Below are positions 10,683-22,508 of a DNA stretch of 64,000 nt, piece after piece. The position numbers and the translations under genes were made by a program. This DNA comes from an uncultured Pelagibacteraceae bacterium (GTDB lineage: Bacteria; Pseudomonadota; Alphaproteobacteria; Pelagibacterales; Pelagibacteraceae): assembly GCA_902570785.1 (NCBI GenBank), contig CACFZK010000004.1, positions 1 to 64,000 of the forward strand. The letters run 5' to 3'. Below the pieces are notes generated by a model. That model was given only the letters and a program-made list of their open reading frames with translations. It had not been told where the DNA came from and did no database searches. How positions within the stretch are numbered: position 1 is the first letter of the stretch; each line of letters opens with the position of its first letter.

Positions 10683-11997
10683 GCAAGAAGACAGAATTTT
10701 TAAAAATTTATATAACGATCTAGGATCTAGTTTAAATGACTCTTTTAAAAGGGATGATTGGTCGAATACGAAAGAATTAATTTCTAAAGGCAAAGAGTGG
10801 ATAATTAACGAAGTTAAACTTTCTGAACTAAGGGGAAGAGGAGGCGCTGGTTTTCCAACCGGTGTTAAATGGTCATTTGCTCCAAAAAAAGTAGGCTCAA
10901 GACCACATTACCTAATTATCAATGCCGATGAATCAGAACCAGGCACATGTAAGGATAGAGATATAATGAGGTTCGAACCACAAAAATTAATCGAGGGTTG
11001 TTTAATAACTGCTTACGCAGTCAATGCACACAAATGTTATATTTATATTCGTGGCGAATATACAAAAGAAGGAGAGTATTTACAAAAAGCTATAGACGAA
11101 GCATATGAAAAAAATTTAATTGGGAAAAATGCCTGTAATTCTGGTTGGGATTTGGACATTTATATTCATTATGGAGCCGGTGCATATATATGCGGAGAAG
11201 AAACTGCCTTGTTAGAGAGTCTTGAGGGAAACAAGGGTCAACCTAGACTGAAACCACCTTTTCCAGCTTTAGTTGGATTATACGGTTGTCCAACAATTGT
11301 GAATAATGTTGAAACTATTGCTGTGGTTCCAACAATTTTAAGGAGAGGAGCTAAATGGTTTGCTTCTTTGGGAAGACCTAAAAATACAGGCACTAAAATA
11401 TTTTGTATATCAGGGAATGTAAATAAACCGTGCAACGTAGAAGAAGAAATGGGTATATCATTAAAAGATTTAATCGAAAAGCACGCAGGTGGAGTGATTG
11501 GTGGATGGGAAAATTTACAAGCTGTAATTCCCGGAGGATCTTCGATGCCTCTAATACCAAAAGCATCATGTGATACACTTAAAATGGATTTTGATTCATT
11601 AGTTGCTGAAAAAAGTGGATTAGGAACAGCTGGTGTTATTGTTATTAATAAAGATCAAGATATTTTAAAATGTATGGCAAGGATTGCTAGATTTTATAAA
11701 CATGAAAGCTGTGGTCAATGTACTCCTTGTAGAGAAGGCTCTGGTTGGATGTGGAGAATTTTAGAAAGAGCAGCAAAAGGGGAAGCTACACATAAAGATA
11801 TTGATTTACTATCAGATGTTACCAAACAAATTGAGGGTCATACTATCTGTGCTTTTGGCGAAGGTTCTGCTTGGCCGGTACAAGGTTTACTTAGACACTT
11901 TAGAAAAGAAATAGATGCGAGATGTTATTCTGAACCAATTATTAAAAAAAGAAAAAATATCCCGTATTTAGTTGATCAACATTTATTAGAAAAATAA
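10675..11997 (+). CDS. nuoF: NADH-quinone oxidoreductase subunit F
   Basis: [49 protein letters not shown]. Confidence 0.98.
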   Translation: MLKQEDRIFKNLYNDLGSSLNDSFKRDDWSNTKELISKGKEWIINEVKLSELRGRGGAGFPTGVKWSFAPKKVGSRPHYLIINADESEPGTCKDRDIMRFEPQKLIEGCLITAYAVNAHKCYIYIRGEYTKEGEYLQKAIDEAYEKNLIGKNACNSGWDLDIYIHYGAGAYICGEETALLESLEGNKGQPRLKPPFPALVGLYGCPTIVNNVETIAVVPTILRRGAKWFASLGRPKNTGTKIFCISGNVNKPCNVEEEMGISLKDLIEKHAGGVIGGWENLQAVIPGGSSMPLIPKASCDTLKMDFDSLVAEKSGLGTAGVIVINKDQDILKCMARIARFYKHESCGQCTPCREGSGWMWRILERAAKGEATHKDIDLLSDVTKQIEGHTICAFGEGSAWPVQGLLRHFRKEIDARCYSEPIIKKRKNIPYLVDQHLLEK

Positions 11998-11999
11998 AT

Positions 12000-14048
12000 A
12001 TGCCAAAAATTACAGTTAATAATAAAGAGATTGAGTTTGAAAATGGGATGACCGTTTTGCAGGCATGTGAACTTGCTGGCGCTGAAATTCCAAGGTTTTG
12101 CTACCACGAGCGTTTATCAATAGCGGGAAATTGTAGAATGTGCTTAGTTGAAATGGAAAAATCTTCAAAACCAATTGCCTCTTGCGCAATGCCAGCTACT
12201 GAGGGAATGAAAATTAAAACTAACACTGAGAAAGTCGAAAAGGCTAGAAAAGGAGTTATGGAATTTTTATTAGCCAATCATCCTTTAGATTGTCCTGTGT
12301 GTGACCAGGGTGGAGAATGTGATTTACAAGATCAGTCACTTTACTATGGGTTCGATAAATCAAGATTTAAAGAAAATAAAAGAAAAGTTAAAGACAAGTA
12401 TATGGGTCCATTAATTAAAACAATAATGACAAGGTGTATTCACTGCACTAGATGCGTAAGATTTGCAACAGAGGTTGCAGGAGTTACAGAGATTGGAGCG
12501 ATTGGAAGAGGAGAGAACATGGAAATTACAACTTTCCTAGAAAAATCTATGGAGTCTGAACTTTCAGCTAACGTTATTGATCTATGTCCAGTTGGTGCAC
12601 TAACTTCAAAACCTTATGCATTTGAAGCTAGACCTTGGGAGTTAAAAAAAACAGAAACTATAGATGTAATGGATGCAGTAGGTTCAAATATAAGAGTCGA
12701 TACCTATGGATGGGAAGTGAAGCGGGTTTTACCCAGATTAAATGAAGAAATAAACGAGGAATGGATTTCAGACAAAACAAGATATGCATGTGATGGCTTA
12801 CTAAAACAAAGAATAGATAAACCTTTTAAAAGAGAAAACGGTAAGTTAATCGAATGTTCTTGGGACGAAGCCTTAAATATAGTTGGTTCAAAAATAAAAG
12901 AGACAGATAAAAATCAAATAGGTTTTCATGCTGGCGACATGTTAAGTATGGAAACAATTAATTCTTTAAAAGAGTTTGCAAAAAAACTAAGTATTCCAAA
13001 TTACGAGTTTAGAGAGAAACCTTTTTATTTAAATTCTGATAATAAGATGAACTATATTTTTAACTCATCAATCAAAGGGATTGAGGAGTCTGACTGTATA
13101 GTGCTTATAGGCACAAACCCGAGACATGAGGCAACAATGTTGAATGCTAGAATTCGAAAAGCATTCGTAGCAAAGAAAATACCTATAATTTCTTTTGGCG
13201 ATCCAGGCGATCTTACTTATGATTATACGAATGCAGGAAATTCAACCGAAGATATAAAAAAACTATTAAATAAAGAAAATGAAAGCAGTAAAATACTTCT
13301 TAATTCGAAAAAACCAATCGTAATTATTGGAGAGTCTGCGCTAGAACTTGAGTCAGCAAAGTTTATTTTACAAGGTATCAAAAAACTTTTGAAAGAAAAT
13401 AATTTTATAAACGATAACTGGAACGCGTTTAATGTTCTTCTTCAAAATGCCTCTTCAGTTGGCGCGATTGATCTAGGTTTTTTTGAAAAAGATAATAGTT
13501 TTAACTTTTTTAACAAACTTAAAAATAACAAGTTTAAAATATTGTACTTTGTGGGTTCAGATAATCTAGATTTTGTAAAATCAAATGAATTTATTATTTA
13601 TCAAGGAAGTCATGGAGACAGAATGGCTCAAATCGCGGATGTGATATTGCCGAGTCCGGCTTATACCGAACAGAATGGTTTATTCATAAATTTAGAAGGA
13701 AGACTTCAAAAATCTAATAAATCAACATATCCACCCGGCTCATCCAAAGAGGACTGGAAGATATTTAATTTAATTTTAAACAATCTTAAAGAAGATGAAA
13801 AATTCAAAAATTTTGTTGAACTTAGAACTGATACTATTTCAAAAATTAAAAATCACACAGATTTTGATCTTTTACCAAAAAAAACTATTCAGGATTTAAA
13901 ATTTGAAACGGTATCATTTATAAATGAGCCTATTTATGTGAATGAAATAGATTATTATTTTAGCAACTCAATAGCTAGATCATCTAAAACGATGAGTGAT
14001 TGTAGGGCCGCAAGATCAAAGAAACTTAACAAAATTACAGGAAGTTAA
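12000..14048 (+). CDS. nuoG: NADH-quinone oxidoreductase subunit G
   Basis: 2Fe-2S ferredoxin N-term (CYHERLSIAGNCRMCLVE), HPLDCPVCDQGGECDLQD, RCIHCTRCVRFATEVAG. Confidence 0.97.
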   Translation: MPKITVNNKEIEFENGMTVLQACELAGAEIPRFCYHERLSIAGNCRMCLVEMEKSSKPIASCAMPATEGMKIKTNTEKVEKARKGVMEFLLANHPLDCPVCDQGGECDLQDQSLYYGFDKSRFKENKRKVKDKYMGPLIKTIMTRCIHCTRCVRFATEVAGVTEIGAIGRGENMEITTFLEKSMESELSANVIDLCPVGALTSKPYAFEARPWELKKTETIDVMDAVGSNIRVDTYGWEVKRVLPRLNEEINEEWISDKTRYACDGLLKQRIDKPFKRENGKLIECSWDEALNIVGSKIKETDKNQIGFHAGDMLSMETINSLKEFAKKLSIPNYEFREKPFYLNSDNKMNYIFNSSIKGIEESDCIVLIGTNPRHEATMLNARIRKAFVAKKIPIISFGDPGDLTYDYTNAGNSTEDIKKLLNKENESSKILLNSKKPIVIIGESALELESAKFILQGIKKLLKENNFINDNWNAFNVLLQNASSVGAIDLGFFEKDNSFNFFNKLKNNKFKILYFVGSDNLDFVKSNEFIIYQGSHGDRMAQIADVILPSPAYTEQNGLFINLEGRLQKSNKSTYPPGSSKEDWKIFNLILNNLKEDEKFKNFVELRTDTISKIKNHTDFDLLPKKTIQDLKFETVSFINEPIYVNEIDYYFSNSIARSSKTMSDCRAARSKKLNKITGS

Positions 14049-14051
14049 TAT

Positions 14052-15047
14052 ATGGAAACTTTTCTACAAATATATAATGAGACATATAAAATTTTATTAT
14101 TGCTAGTTCCAATATTAGTATCTGTGGCATTAATCGTTTGGTTTGACAGGCGTGTCTGGGGTTTTGTACAAAAAAGAAAAGGGCCTAATGTAGTTGGTCC
14201 GTTTGGTTTATTTCAAACATTAGCAGATGCATTAAAATATATTTTTAAAGAAATTATAATTCCTGCTAGTGCAAATAAAATTGTTTTTATTTTAGCACCA
14301 ATAATAACAATGACACTTGCGTTATCAGCCTGGGCCGTAATTCCATTAAGTGACAAGATGGTCATTTCAGACATTAATGTTGGTATACTTTATATTTTTG
14401 CAATTTCATCTTTGAGTGTGTACGGGATAATTATGGGAGGTTGGGCTTCTAACTCCAAATATCCATTTCTAGGAGCAATTAGATCTGCAGCCCAAATGGT
14501 ATCTTACGAGGTTTCAATTGGCATAATAATAATCAATGTTTTACTTTGTGTAGGTTCTTTAAATTTAAAAGATATAGTAATGGCGCAACAAAATCTTTGG
14601 TTTGTAGTCCCACTATTTCCTATGTTTGTTGTATTTTTTATATCTGCTTTAGCTGAAACTAATCGACCACCATTTGATTTACCTGAGGCTGAAGCAGAGT
14701 TGGTAGCTGGTTATCAAACTGAATATTCTGGAATGATGTATGCAATGTTTTGGCTTGGTGAGTATGCAAATATATTATTGTTGTGTGCATTGGGTTCTAT
14801 TCTCTTTTTAGGTGGTTGGTTATCACCAGTTGATATTTATCCTCTAAATGCAATACCAGGTATATTCTGGATGATATTTAAAATTTTAATATTATTTTTT
14901 ATGTTTGCTTTAATAAAAGCAATTGTTCCAAGATATAGATACGATCAATTAATGAGACTAGGTTGGAAAATATTTCTTCCATTCTCTTTAATATACGTTG
15001 TTCTTACAGCAAGTTTTTTGGTTTATTTTGATTTATTACCTAAATAA
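14052..15047 (+). CDS. nuoH: NADH-quinone oxidoreductase subunit H
   Basis: [60 protein letters not shown]. Confidence 0.98.
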   Translation: METFLQIYNETYKILLLLVPILVSVALIVWFDRRVWGFVQKRKGPNVVGPFGLFQTLADALKYIFKEIIIPASANKIVFILAPIITMTLALSAWAVIPLSDKMVISDINVGILYIFAISSLSVYGIIMGGWASNSKYPFLGAIRSAAQMVSYEVSIGIIIINVLLCVGSLNLKDIVMAQQNLWFVVPLFPMFVVFFISALAETNRPPFDLPEAEAELVAGYQTEYSGMMYAMFWLGEYANILLLCALGSILFLGGWLSPVDIYPLNAIPGIFWMIFKILILFFMFALIKAIVPRYRYDQLMRLGWKIFLPFSLIYVVLTASFLVYFDLLPK

Positions 15048-15056
15048 GGATTTAAA

Positions 15057-15542
15057 ATGAAATTAAATAGATTTTTTAAAATTATTTTTTTATCAGAATT
15101 TATCAAAGGTATTTTTATTGCCATAAAAGAGATTTTCAGTAAAAAGAAAACAATTAATTATCCTTTTGAAAAAGGGAAAATAAGTCCAAGATTTAGAGGC
15201 GAACATGCTCTCAGAAGATACCCAAATGGAGAAGAAAGATGCATTGCATGTAAGTTGTGCGAGGCTGTCTGCCCAGCTCAAGCAATTACCATTGAAAATG
15301 AAGAGCGAAGTGATGGAAGCAGAAAAACAACAAGATATGATATCGATATGCTCAAATGTATCTATTGTGGCTTATGTGAAGAATCATGTCCAGTTGATGC
15401 AATCGTCCAGGGCCCAAACTTTGAATTTTCAACAGAAACACGAGAAGAACTTTATTACAATAAAGAAAAACTTCTAGAAAATGGAGACAGATGGGAATCG
15501 GTTCTAGCAGAAAACATAAAACTGGATAAACCTTATAGGTAA
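15057..15542 (+). CDS. nuoI: NADH-quinone oxidoreductase subunit I
   Basis: two 4Fe-4S motifs [12 protein letters not shown] and [12 protein letters not shown]. Confidence 0.98.
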   Translation: MKLNRFFKIIFLSEFIKGIFIAIKEIFSKKKTINYPFEKGKISPRFRGEHALRRYPNGEERCIACKLCEAVCPAQAITIENEERSDGSRKTTRYDIDMLKCIYCGLCEESCPVDAIVQGPNFEFSTETREELYYNKEKLLENGDRWESVLAENIKLDKPYR

Positions 15543-15547
15543 TTTTA

Positions 15548-16180
15548 ATGATTGCTCATGCATTATTTTTTTACTTCTTTTCAATTATAGCAATCGTATC
15601 AGCAATTTTCGTAATAGTTTCTAGAAATACAGTTCACGCAGTATTTTTTCTAATATTAGACTTCATTTCAATAGCATGCTTATTCATTATGATTGGAGCA
15701 GAATTTTTAGGTATGATGATGCTCATCGTCTATGTTGGTGCTGTAGCTGTTCTTTTTCTATTTGTTGTTATGTTAATGAATGTGACCGAACAAAAATTAT
15801 CTTGGTTTAGAGGAACTAAAAAAACAGGACACATACCAGTTGGACTTATTATTGGAACAGTAATTCTACTAGAACTTATTGTTATTGTGGGTGGTTGGAA
15901 ATATAGAGACTCATTTGCTGAAACTGAATTTTTATCCTTTAATAGTGAATTTACAAATACCCACATGATTGGAAATGTAATGTATACAGATTTTATACAT
16001 TTGTTTCAGATATCTGGAATAATACTCTTATTAGCTATGATTGGTGCAATTGTTTTAACTTATAGAAAAAGAGAGGGAGTTAAAACACAAAGCTATATTA
16101 AACAGATTTCTAGAGAGAGAGAGGACTCTGTTCAACTTAAAGATGTTGAATTTGATAAAGGAGTGAAACTTGATGATTGA
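15548..16180 (+). CDS. nuoJ: NADH-quinone oxidoreductase subunit J
   Basis: position in operon; [28 protein letters not shown]. Confidence 0.96.
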   Translation: MIAHALFFYFFSIIAIVSAIFVIVSRNTVHAVFFLILDFISIACLFIMIGAEFLGMMMLIVYVGAVAVLFLFVVMLMNVTEQKLSWFRGTKKTGHIPVGLIIGTVILLELIVIVGGWKYRDSFAETEFLSFNSEFTNTHMIGNVMYTDFIHLFQISGIILLLAMIGAIVLTYRKREGVKTQSYIKQISREREDSVQLKDVEFDKGVKLDD

Positions 16181-16484
16181 AATTGGTTTAGGACATTATT
16201 TAACCTTAGGCGCTATAATTTTTTCATTAGGCACTCTCGGCATATTCTTGAATAGAAAAAATGTAATAGTTATTTTAATGTCAGTAGAACTAATTCTTTT
16301 AGCGGTAAATATAAATCTAGTTTCGTTTTCAATTTATCTTCAAGACATTACAGGGCAGATTTTTACAATGCTCATACTTACTGTAGCAGCTGCAGAAGCT
16401 GCAATAGGTTTAGCTATCATTGTATCTTACTATAGAAACAAAGGTTCAATCAGGGTTGAAGAAATTGATGAGATGAAAGGTTAA
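16170..16484 (+). CDS. nuoK: NADH-quinone oxidoreductase subunit K
   Basis: [24 protein letters not shown]...[11 protein letters not shown] signature. Confidence 0.97.
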   Translation: MMIEIGLGHYLTLGAIIFSLGTLGIFLNRKNVIVILMSVELILLAVNINLVSFSIYLQDITGQIFTMLILTVAAAEAAIGLAIIVSYYRNKGSIRVEEIDEMKG

Positions 16485-18395
16485 ATGGAATACGCAATTT
16501 TATTTTTACCATTAATAGGGGCCTTAATAGGCTATGTAATTAAAGTATTTGGAGATATCTACTCTGAGATAGTTACAACTTTATTTGTCTCGGTAGCTGC
16601 AATTCTTTCAATAATTTTATTTTATAATGGAATTGTTTATGAAGACTACGGGAATTACAAAATTTATCAGTGGATAGCATCAGGAACATTTATAGTTAAC
16701 GCATCAATTAATATTGATCCTCTTTCAGGTATAATGCTTGTAGTTGTGTCACTTGTTTCTGCTTTGGTTCATATTTACTCAATTGGATATATGTCCCACG
16801 ATCCTGATAAACCTCGGTTCATGTGTTATTTGTCTTTGTTCACTTTCGCGATGTTTACATTAGTAGTATCAGATAATTTTTTACAATTATTTTTTGGTTG
16901 GGAAGGGGTTGGTTTATGTTCATATCTGCTAATTGGATTTTGGCATAAAAAAAATTCAGCTAACAATGCAGCTATTAAAGCATTTATTGTAAATAGAATA
17001 GGTGATTTTGGTTTTGCAATTGGAATATTCTTAATATTTATATTTTTTGGCACTTTAAATTATGAGGAAGTTTTTGCATTAGCTCCAAATTTCGCAGATA
17101 CAGAAATTAATTTTTTAGGGTTAGAAGTTAATTTAATAACTGTTACTTGTTTATTTCTATTCATTGGCGCGATGGGTAAATCAGCTCAATTTTTTTTACA
17201 CACATGGCTACCAGATGCAATGGAAGGACCTACACCAGTATCAGCTTTAATTCACGCTGCAACAATGGTTACTGCAGGTGTTTTTTTAGTAGTCAGATGT
17301 TCACCAATTTTTGAATACTCTCAAGTAGCTTTAAATTTTGTGGCTATAGTTGGAATGATCACAGCACTTTTTGCAGCATCTGTTGCTATCGCACAAAATG
17401 ATATTAAAAAAATAATTGCATATTCAACTTGCAGTCAGCTTGGATATATGTTTTTTGCTGCAGGCGTTGGTGCATATCACGTTGCAATTTTTCATTTGTT
17501 TACACATGCTTTTTTTAAAGCCTTGTTGTTCTTAGGATCGGGGTCTGTAATTCATTCATTAAATGATGAGCAAGATGTTAGAAATATGGGCGACCTTTGG
17601 AAAAAAATGCCAATTACTTGGTTTGCTATGGTTGTTGGAACACTAGCCTTAACTGGTTTCCCTTTTCTCTCTGGTTTTTATTCAAAAGATGCAATTATAG
17701 AATTTGCTTTTTTAAAAGGAACTAATGTTGGATATTTTGCAGCTGGAATTGGAATTATGACAGCTGTTTTAACCGCTCTATATTCTTGGAGATTAATTTT
17801 CAAAACTTTCCACGGAAAATATAACAATAAAAACTTATCAAAATCAGAGATTCATGAGTCAGGATTGACTATTACCATTCCTCTTTTACTACTGGTAGTT
17901 GGTTCAATTTTTTCAGGTTTTTTATTTAAAGAATTTTTAATAGGGCATGACTATAATAATTTTTGGAAAGATTCTATTCTAATTCTAGAGAAATTTGATC
18001 ATTCAGGTATTCCTCTTTGGCTTATAGTAATAACTCCTTTATTTGTTACAATTCTTATTCCTGTTTCCTTTTATTTATATATCAAAAAAATAAACGTATT
18101 GGATGGAATTGTCTTAAAATATAAATCTTTGTACAACTTTCTTTTAAACAAATGGTATTTTGATGAATTATATAATCAGATTATAATAAAGCCTACAAAA
18201 TTTATTGGATCTTTTTTTTGGGAAAAGGGCGATATCAAAATAATCGACAGATTGGGTCCTGACGGTATATCAAAAATAATTAAAATTATATCTAACAAAT
18301 CAAGCAAATTTCAAAGTGGTTATATTTATGATTATGCATTCATAATGTTAATTGGACTTTCTTTGCTTTTAACTTTTTTCATATTTTATAAATGA
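16485..18395 (+). CDS. nuoL: NADH-quinone oxidoreductase subunit L
   Basis: FFGWEGVGLCSYLLIGFW, HTWLPDAMEGPTPVSALIHAATMVTAGVFLV. Confidence 0.98.
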   Translation: MEYAILFLPLIGALIGYVIKVFGDIYSEIVTTLFVSVAAILSIILFYNGIVYEDYGNYKIYQWIASGTFIVNASINIDPLSGIMLVVVSLVSALVHIYSIGYMSHDPDKPRFMCYLSLFTFAMFTLVVSDNFLQLFFGWEGVGLCSYLLIGFWHKKNSANNAAIKAFIVNRIGDFGFAIGIFLIFIFFGTLNYEEVFALAPNFADTEINFLGLEVNLITVTCLFLFIGAMGKSAQFFLHTWLPDAMEGPTPVSALIHAATMVTAGVFLVVRCSPIFEYSQVALNFVAIVGMITALFAASVAIAQNDIKKIIAYSTCSQLGYMFFAAGVGAYHVAIFHLFTHAFFKALLFLGSGSVIHSLNDEQDVRNMGDLWKKMPITWFAMVVGTLALTGFPFLSGFYSKDAIIEFAFLKGTNVGYFAAGIGIMTAVLTALYSWRLIFKTFHGKYNNKNLSKSEIHESGLTITIPLLLLVVGSIFSGFLFKEFLIGHDYNNFWKDSILILEKFDHSGIPLWLIVITPLFVTILIPVSFYLYIKKINVLDGIVLKYKSLYNFLLNKWYFDELYNQIIIKPTKFIGSFFWEKGDIKIIDRLGPDGISKIIKIISNKSSKFQSGYIYDYAFIMLIGLSLLLTFFIFYK

Positions 18396-19891
18396 ACTTT
18401 CCAATTTTATCAGCTATAACCTTTATTCCTCTAATAGGTGCATTATTTGTTTTTTTAACAAGAAGTGAAAGAGATGAAAAAAATTCTGGTGCAATATATA
18501 TTTCAATATTTACTAGCATTGTTAATTTCTTTATAATTTTATTTGTTTGGTACTCAATTGACAAAACAACTTCTGACTTTCAATTTATTGAAGAATACAA
18601 TTGGATAAGTGGTTTTATAAAGTTTAAATTTGGTATAGATGGGATATCAATTTTATTTATTTTACTAACTGCTTTTATAATTCCTATTTGTATATTTTCA
18701 TGTATTAACAGTGTTAAAACTCGTCTTAAGGAATTTTTAATAGCACTTCTTGTTTTAGAAACTTTTATTATAGGTGTTTTCTGTTCTTTAGATTTGGTTA
18801 TTTTTTATCTATTTTTTGAAGCAGGTTTAATACCAATGTTTTTAATTATTGGTATTTGGGGAGGACCAAGAAAGGTTTATTCAGCATTTAAATTTTTCTT
18901 ATTTACACTATTAGGGTCAGTTTTAATGTTGGTTGCAATAATTGCAATTTACTGGATTTCTGGCACAACCGATATAACCGAAATTTATCAAACAGGGATA
19001 CCCTCGGAGTACCAATATTTGTTATGGCTAGCATTTTTTAGTTCATTTGCAGTTAAATTACCAATGTGGCCAGTCCACACGTGGTTACCAGATGCTCATG
19101 TTGAAGCACCAACAGCAGGGTCAGTTGTATTAGCTGCAATTTTACTAAAAATGGGCGGGTATGGTTTCATTAGATTTTCAGTGGGCATGTTTCCAGTAGC
19201 ATCTGAATACTTTACTCCTCTAATTTTTTCCTTAAGTACAATAGCTGTAATTTACACTTCTCTTATAGCCTTAATGCAAAAAGATATGAAAAAATTGATA
19301 GCATATTCATCTGTTGCACATATGGGATATGTAACAATCGGAATTTTTACTTTTAATAAACAAGGTATTGAAGGAAGCATTGTGCAAATGTTTAGTCACG
19401 GTTTAATTTCTGCTGCTCTTTTCCTAAGTGTTGGAGTTCTATATGACAGAACACATTCAAGATTAATAAAAACTTATGGCGGTATTGTAAATTTAATGCC
19501 CAAATATTCTTTTCTTTTTATGATCTTTGTTTTAGGAACACTAGGTTTACCCGGTACAAGCGGTTTTGTTGGAGAGTTTCTAGTTTTAGTAGGAGTTTTT
19601 AAAGTAAATTATTTAGTCGCAATCCTTGCAAGTATCGGAGTTATATTGGCTGCAGCATATACTTTATGGCTTTATAAAAGAGTAGTTTTTGGAAAAATGG
19701 AGAATATTCAATTAAAAAAGATAAAAGATGTAAATTTATCAGAAGCAGTAATTTTAGGAGTATTAAGTGCCGCTGTTTTATTTTTTGGATTTTATCCAGA
19801 CCCGCTATTTCAAACTGTAAATGTATCAGTAGACAATTTAATTAATAACTACAATACAGATATTCAACAAAACATAACATTAAAAAAATAA
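18392..19891 (+). CDS. nuoM: NADH-quinone oxidoreductase subunit M
   Basis: PVHTWLPDAHVEAPTAGSVVLAAILLKMGGYG signature. Confidence 0.98.
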   Translation: MNFPILSAITFIPLIGALFVFLTRSERDEKNSGAIYISIFTSIVNFFIILFVWYSIDKTTSDFQFIEEYNWISGFIKFKFGIDGISILFILLTAFIIPICIFSCINSVKTRLKEFLIALLVLETFIIGVFCSLDLVIFYLFFEAGLIPMFLIIGIWGGPRKVYSAFKFFLFTLLGSVLMLVAIIAIYWISGTTDITEIYQTGIPSEYQYLLWLAFFSSFAVKLPMWPVHTWLPDAHVEAPTAGSVVLAAILLKMGGYGFIRFSVGMFPVASEYFTPLIFSLSTIAVIYTSLIALMQKDMKKLIAYSSVAHMGYVTIGIFTFNKQGIEGSIVQMFSHGLISAALFLSVGVLYDRTHSRLIKTYGGIVNLMPKYSFLFMIFVLGTLGLPGTSGFVGEFLVLVGVFKVNYLVAILASIGVILAAAYTLWLYKRVVFGKMENIQLKKIKDVNLSEAVILGVLSAAVLFFGFYPDPLFQTVNVSVDNLINNYNTDIQQNITLKK

Positions 19892-21305
19892 ATGCTTGAT
19901 TTAAATTTTATAATTCCTGAAATTTTTTTAACTCTATCAATATTAGTTTTTGTATTAATTGGAGTATTCGTTAAGAATAGTTTTGAAATTATTTACAAAC
20001 TTTCACTATTTTTAATATTTTTACTAATTGTAATTATCTTCAGTAATAATAACGAATATTCAAAAATTTTTAATGAAAGTATCTCAATTGATATGTTTTC
20101 AATTTATTCAAAAATTTTAATTTTAATTTCAACTTTTTTTATTTTATTTATTTCTAAGAGATACATTATTGATATAAAAAATAACAAGTTTGAATACCCA
20201 GTTATAGTATTACTATCAATACTTGGAATGTTTATAATGGTTAGTTCTAACGATTTAATAGTTTTCTATTTAGGGTTAGAATTGCAGTCTTTAGCATTAT
20301 ACATTTTAGCCTCTATAGATAGGGACAACATTAAATCATCTGAAGCAGGTATAAAATATTTTGTTTTAAGTGCGCTTTCATCAGGCTTACTGTTATATGG
20401 GTGTTCATTAGTTTACGGTTTTGCTGGGTCAACTAATTTTGAAACTATTTCAAATAATACCCAAGCGTTTAACGTTGGTATTATATTTGGTATGGTATTT
20501 ATACTTGTTGGATTAGCATTTAAAGTATCTGTAGTTCCATTTCATATGTGGACTCCAGATGTTTATCAGGGAGCACCAACATCTGTTACAAGCTTTTTCT
20601 CAGTGGTTCCAAAAATTGCAGGTATGGCAATTTTTATAAAATTTATGTATGTGCCATTTAGAGAGATACTCGACCAATGGCAATACATTTTAGTTTTTAT
20701 GTCTATCGCTTCTATGATTTTAGGAGCTGTAGGAGCAATGGCACAGAAAAATATTAAAAGATTAATGGCCTACAGTTCAATTGGACATATGGGTTACGCT
20801 CTAGCAGGAATTGCCTCAGGAACAGAAAATGGTTTCAAAAGTACTTTGGTTTATATTTCGATTTATTTGGTTATGAATATTGGTGCTTTTGGATGCATAC
20901 TATTAATGAAAAGAGACGGAAAATATATTGAGGAAATAAATCAGCTTTCAGGAGTCTCAAAAAATCATCCACTAATGTCTTTAGGATTTTTGATAATATT
21001 ATTTTCATTAGCAGGCATTCCCCCGCTAGCAGGTTTTTTTTGCTAAATTTTACATATTTATGTCAGTGATAGAGAGCAATATGTTTACATTAGCAATTGT
21101 TGGATTGGTTACTACAGTGATATCAGCATTTTATTATATTAGAATAATCAAGGTAATGTACTTTGACGACCCTAAAAAATCTTTTGAGAGATTTACAGAC
21201 TACAGAATACATGGACCTATAATTATAAGTTGCATATTACTAATTTCATTCTTCCTATACCCATCATTTTTAAATGATATAGTTTCAAAAATTACAATTT
21301 TTTGA
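19892..21305 (+). CDS. nuoN: NADH-quinone oxidoreductase subunit N, interrupted by an apparent +1 frameshift at an 8-T run (21034-21041); ORF fragments 19892-21046 and 21060-21305
   Basis: HMWTPDVYQGAPTSVTSFFSVVPKIAG in fragment 1; removing one T joins ...SLAGIPPLAGFF to AKFYIFMSVIESNMFTLAIVGLVTTVISAFYYIRIIKVMYFDDP, the normal NuoN C-terminus. Confidence 0.93.
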
Positions 21306-21850
21306 TGAAACTCAGATTGATAAAATTTTGCAACGTAAAAAGTACAAATAATGAAGCTATCAAAAAAATTAAATCTAATAAAATTAATGCCGGTATTGTT
21401 TACTCATATTCTCAAACAAAAGGACGAGGCACGATGGGAAAAAAATGGATCTCATTTAATGGAAATTTCTTTATAACAATATTTTTTGAATTAAAAGAAA
21501 GTATGCCAAACTTTGAAGAATTTTCTATTTTAAATCCTTTTATACTAAAAAAATTGTTATCAAGATATACTAATTTAAATATTACGATTAAGAAACCAAA
21601 CGACTTACTAATAAACAATAAAAAGGTTTGTGGAATTTTACAAGAAACGTTAAAAATAGAGAAAAAGTTATTTTTAATTATTGGTGTTGGAGTTAATACA
21701 ATAATTGCCCCCAAATCTAAAAATATAAAAGCAATATCATTGAATGAATCTGGAAAAATAAAAATTCAAAATCAAGATATTTTAATAAATATAAAGAACA
21801 AGTATGAAAAAACTTTTTTTAACTACAAGCTAAACAAGTGTCTTTTGTAA
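21302..21850 (+). CDS. birA: Biotin--[acetyl-CoA-carboxylase] ligase, catalytic domain only (short)
   Basis: TNNEAIK, QTKGRGTMGKKW, KKPNDLLINNKKVCGILQE, GVGVNTI. Confidence 0.9.
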   Translation: MMKLRLIKFCNVKSTNNEAIKKIKSNKINAGIVYSYSQTKGRGTMGKKWISFNGNFFITIFFELKESMPNFEEFSILNPFILKKLLSRYTNLNITIKKPNDLLINNKKVCGILQETLKIEKKLFLIIGVGVNTIIAPKSKNIKAISLNESGKIKIQNQDILINIKNKYEKTFFNYKLNKCLL

Positions 21851-21851
21851 C

Positions 21852-22508
21852 ATGATTAAAAATCTCATTATTAATGAAAATTTAGAAAATTATATAAGAG
21901 AAAACAGCTACGATCTACACCCGGTACAAAAAGATATTATTGAATATAATAATTCCTTAGGAAACCAAAAAAAAATGCAAGTTTCCGTTACTCAATCTTA
22001 TTTTTTTCAATTTTTGATAAAAACAAATAATATTAAAAATATTTTAGAAATTGGTACTTTTACAGGATATAGCGCTTTAACTATGGCATTATCTCTACCT
22101 AAAAATGGAAAAATTACCTGTCTGGATATTAATGAAGAAACCTCGAAAAAAGCTATAAATTTTTTTAAAAAAGCAAAAGTTGAAAATTTAATTGAATTAA
22201 AAATAGGACCAGCTTTAGAAACATTAAATCAAATAAAAAAACAAAACCTCTTTTTTGATATGATATTTATTGATGCTGATAAAGAAAATTATAAAAATTA
22301 TTACATTGAATGCTTTAATCTTCTTAAAAGCAAAGGCTTTATATTGATTGATAACGTTTTGTGGCATGGCGATGTGGCAGATCCAAATAAAAATGATAAA
22401 CTTACAAATATTTTAAGAGACTTTAACTCTTTTCTTAGGAAAGATGATAGGATACATAGAACAATATTACCACTTGGGGATGGTATAACTATTTGTAGAA
22501 AAATTTGA
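21852..22508 (+). CDS. Class I SAM-dependent O-methyltransferase
   Basis: ILEIGTFTGYSALTMALSLP, FIDADKENYKNYY, LIDNVLWHGDVADP. Confidence 0.92.
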   Translation: MIKNLIINENLENYIRENSYDLHPVQKDIIEYNNSLGNQKKMQVSVTQSYFFQFLIKTNNIKNILEIGTFTGYSALTMALSLPKNGKITCLDINEETSKKAINFFKKAKVENLIELKIGPALETLNQIKKQNLFFDMIFIDADKENYKNYYIECFNLLKSKGFILIDNVLWHGDVADPNKNDKLTNILRDFNSFLRKDDRIHRTILPLGDGITICRKI

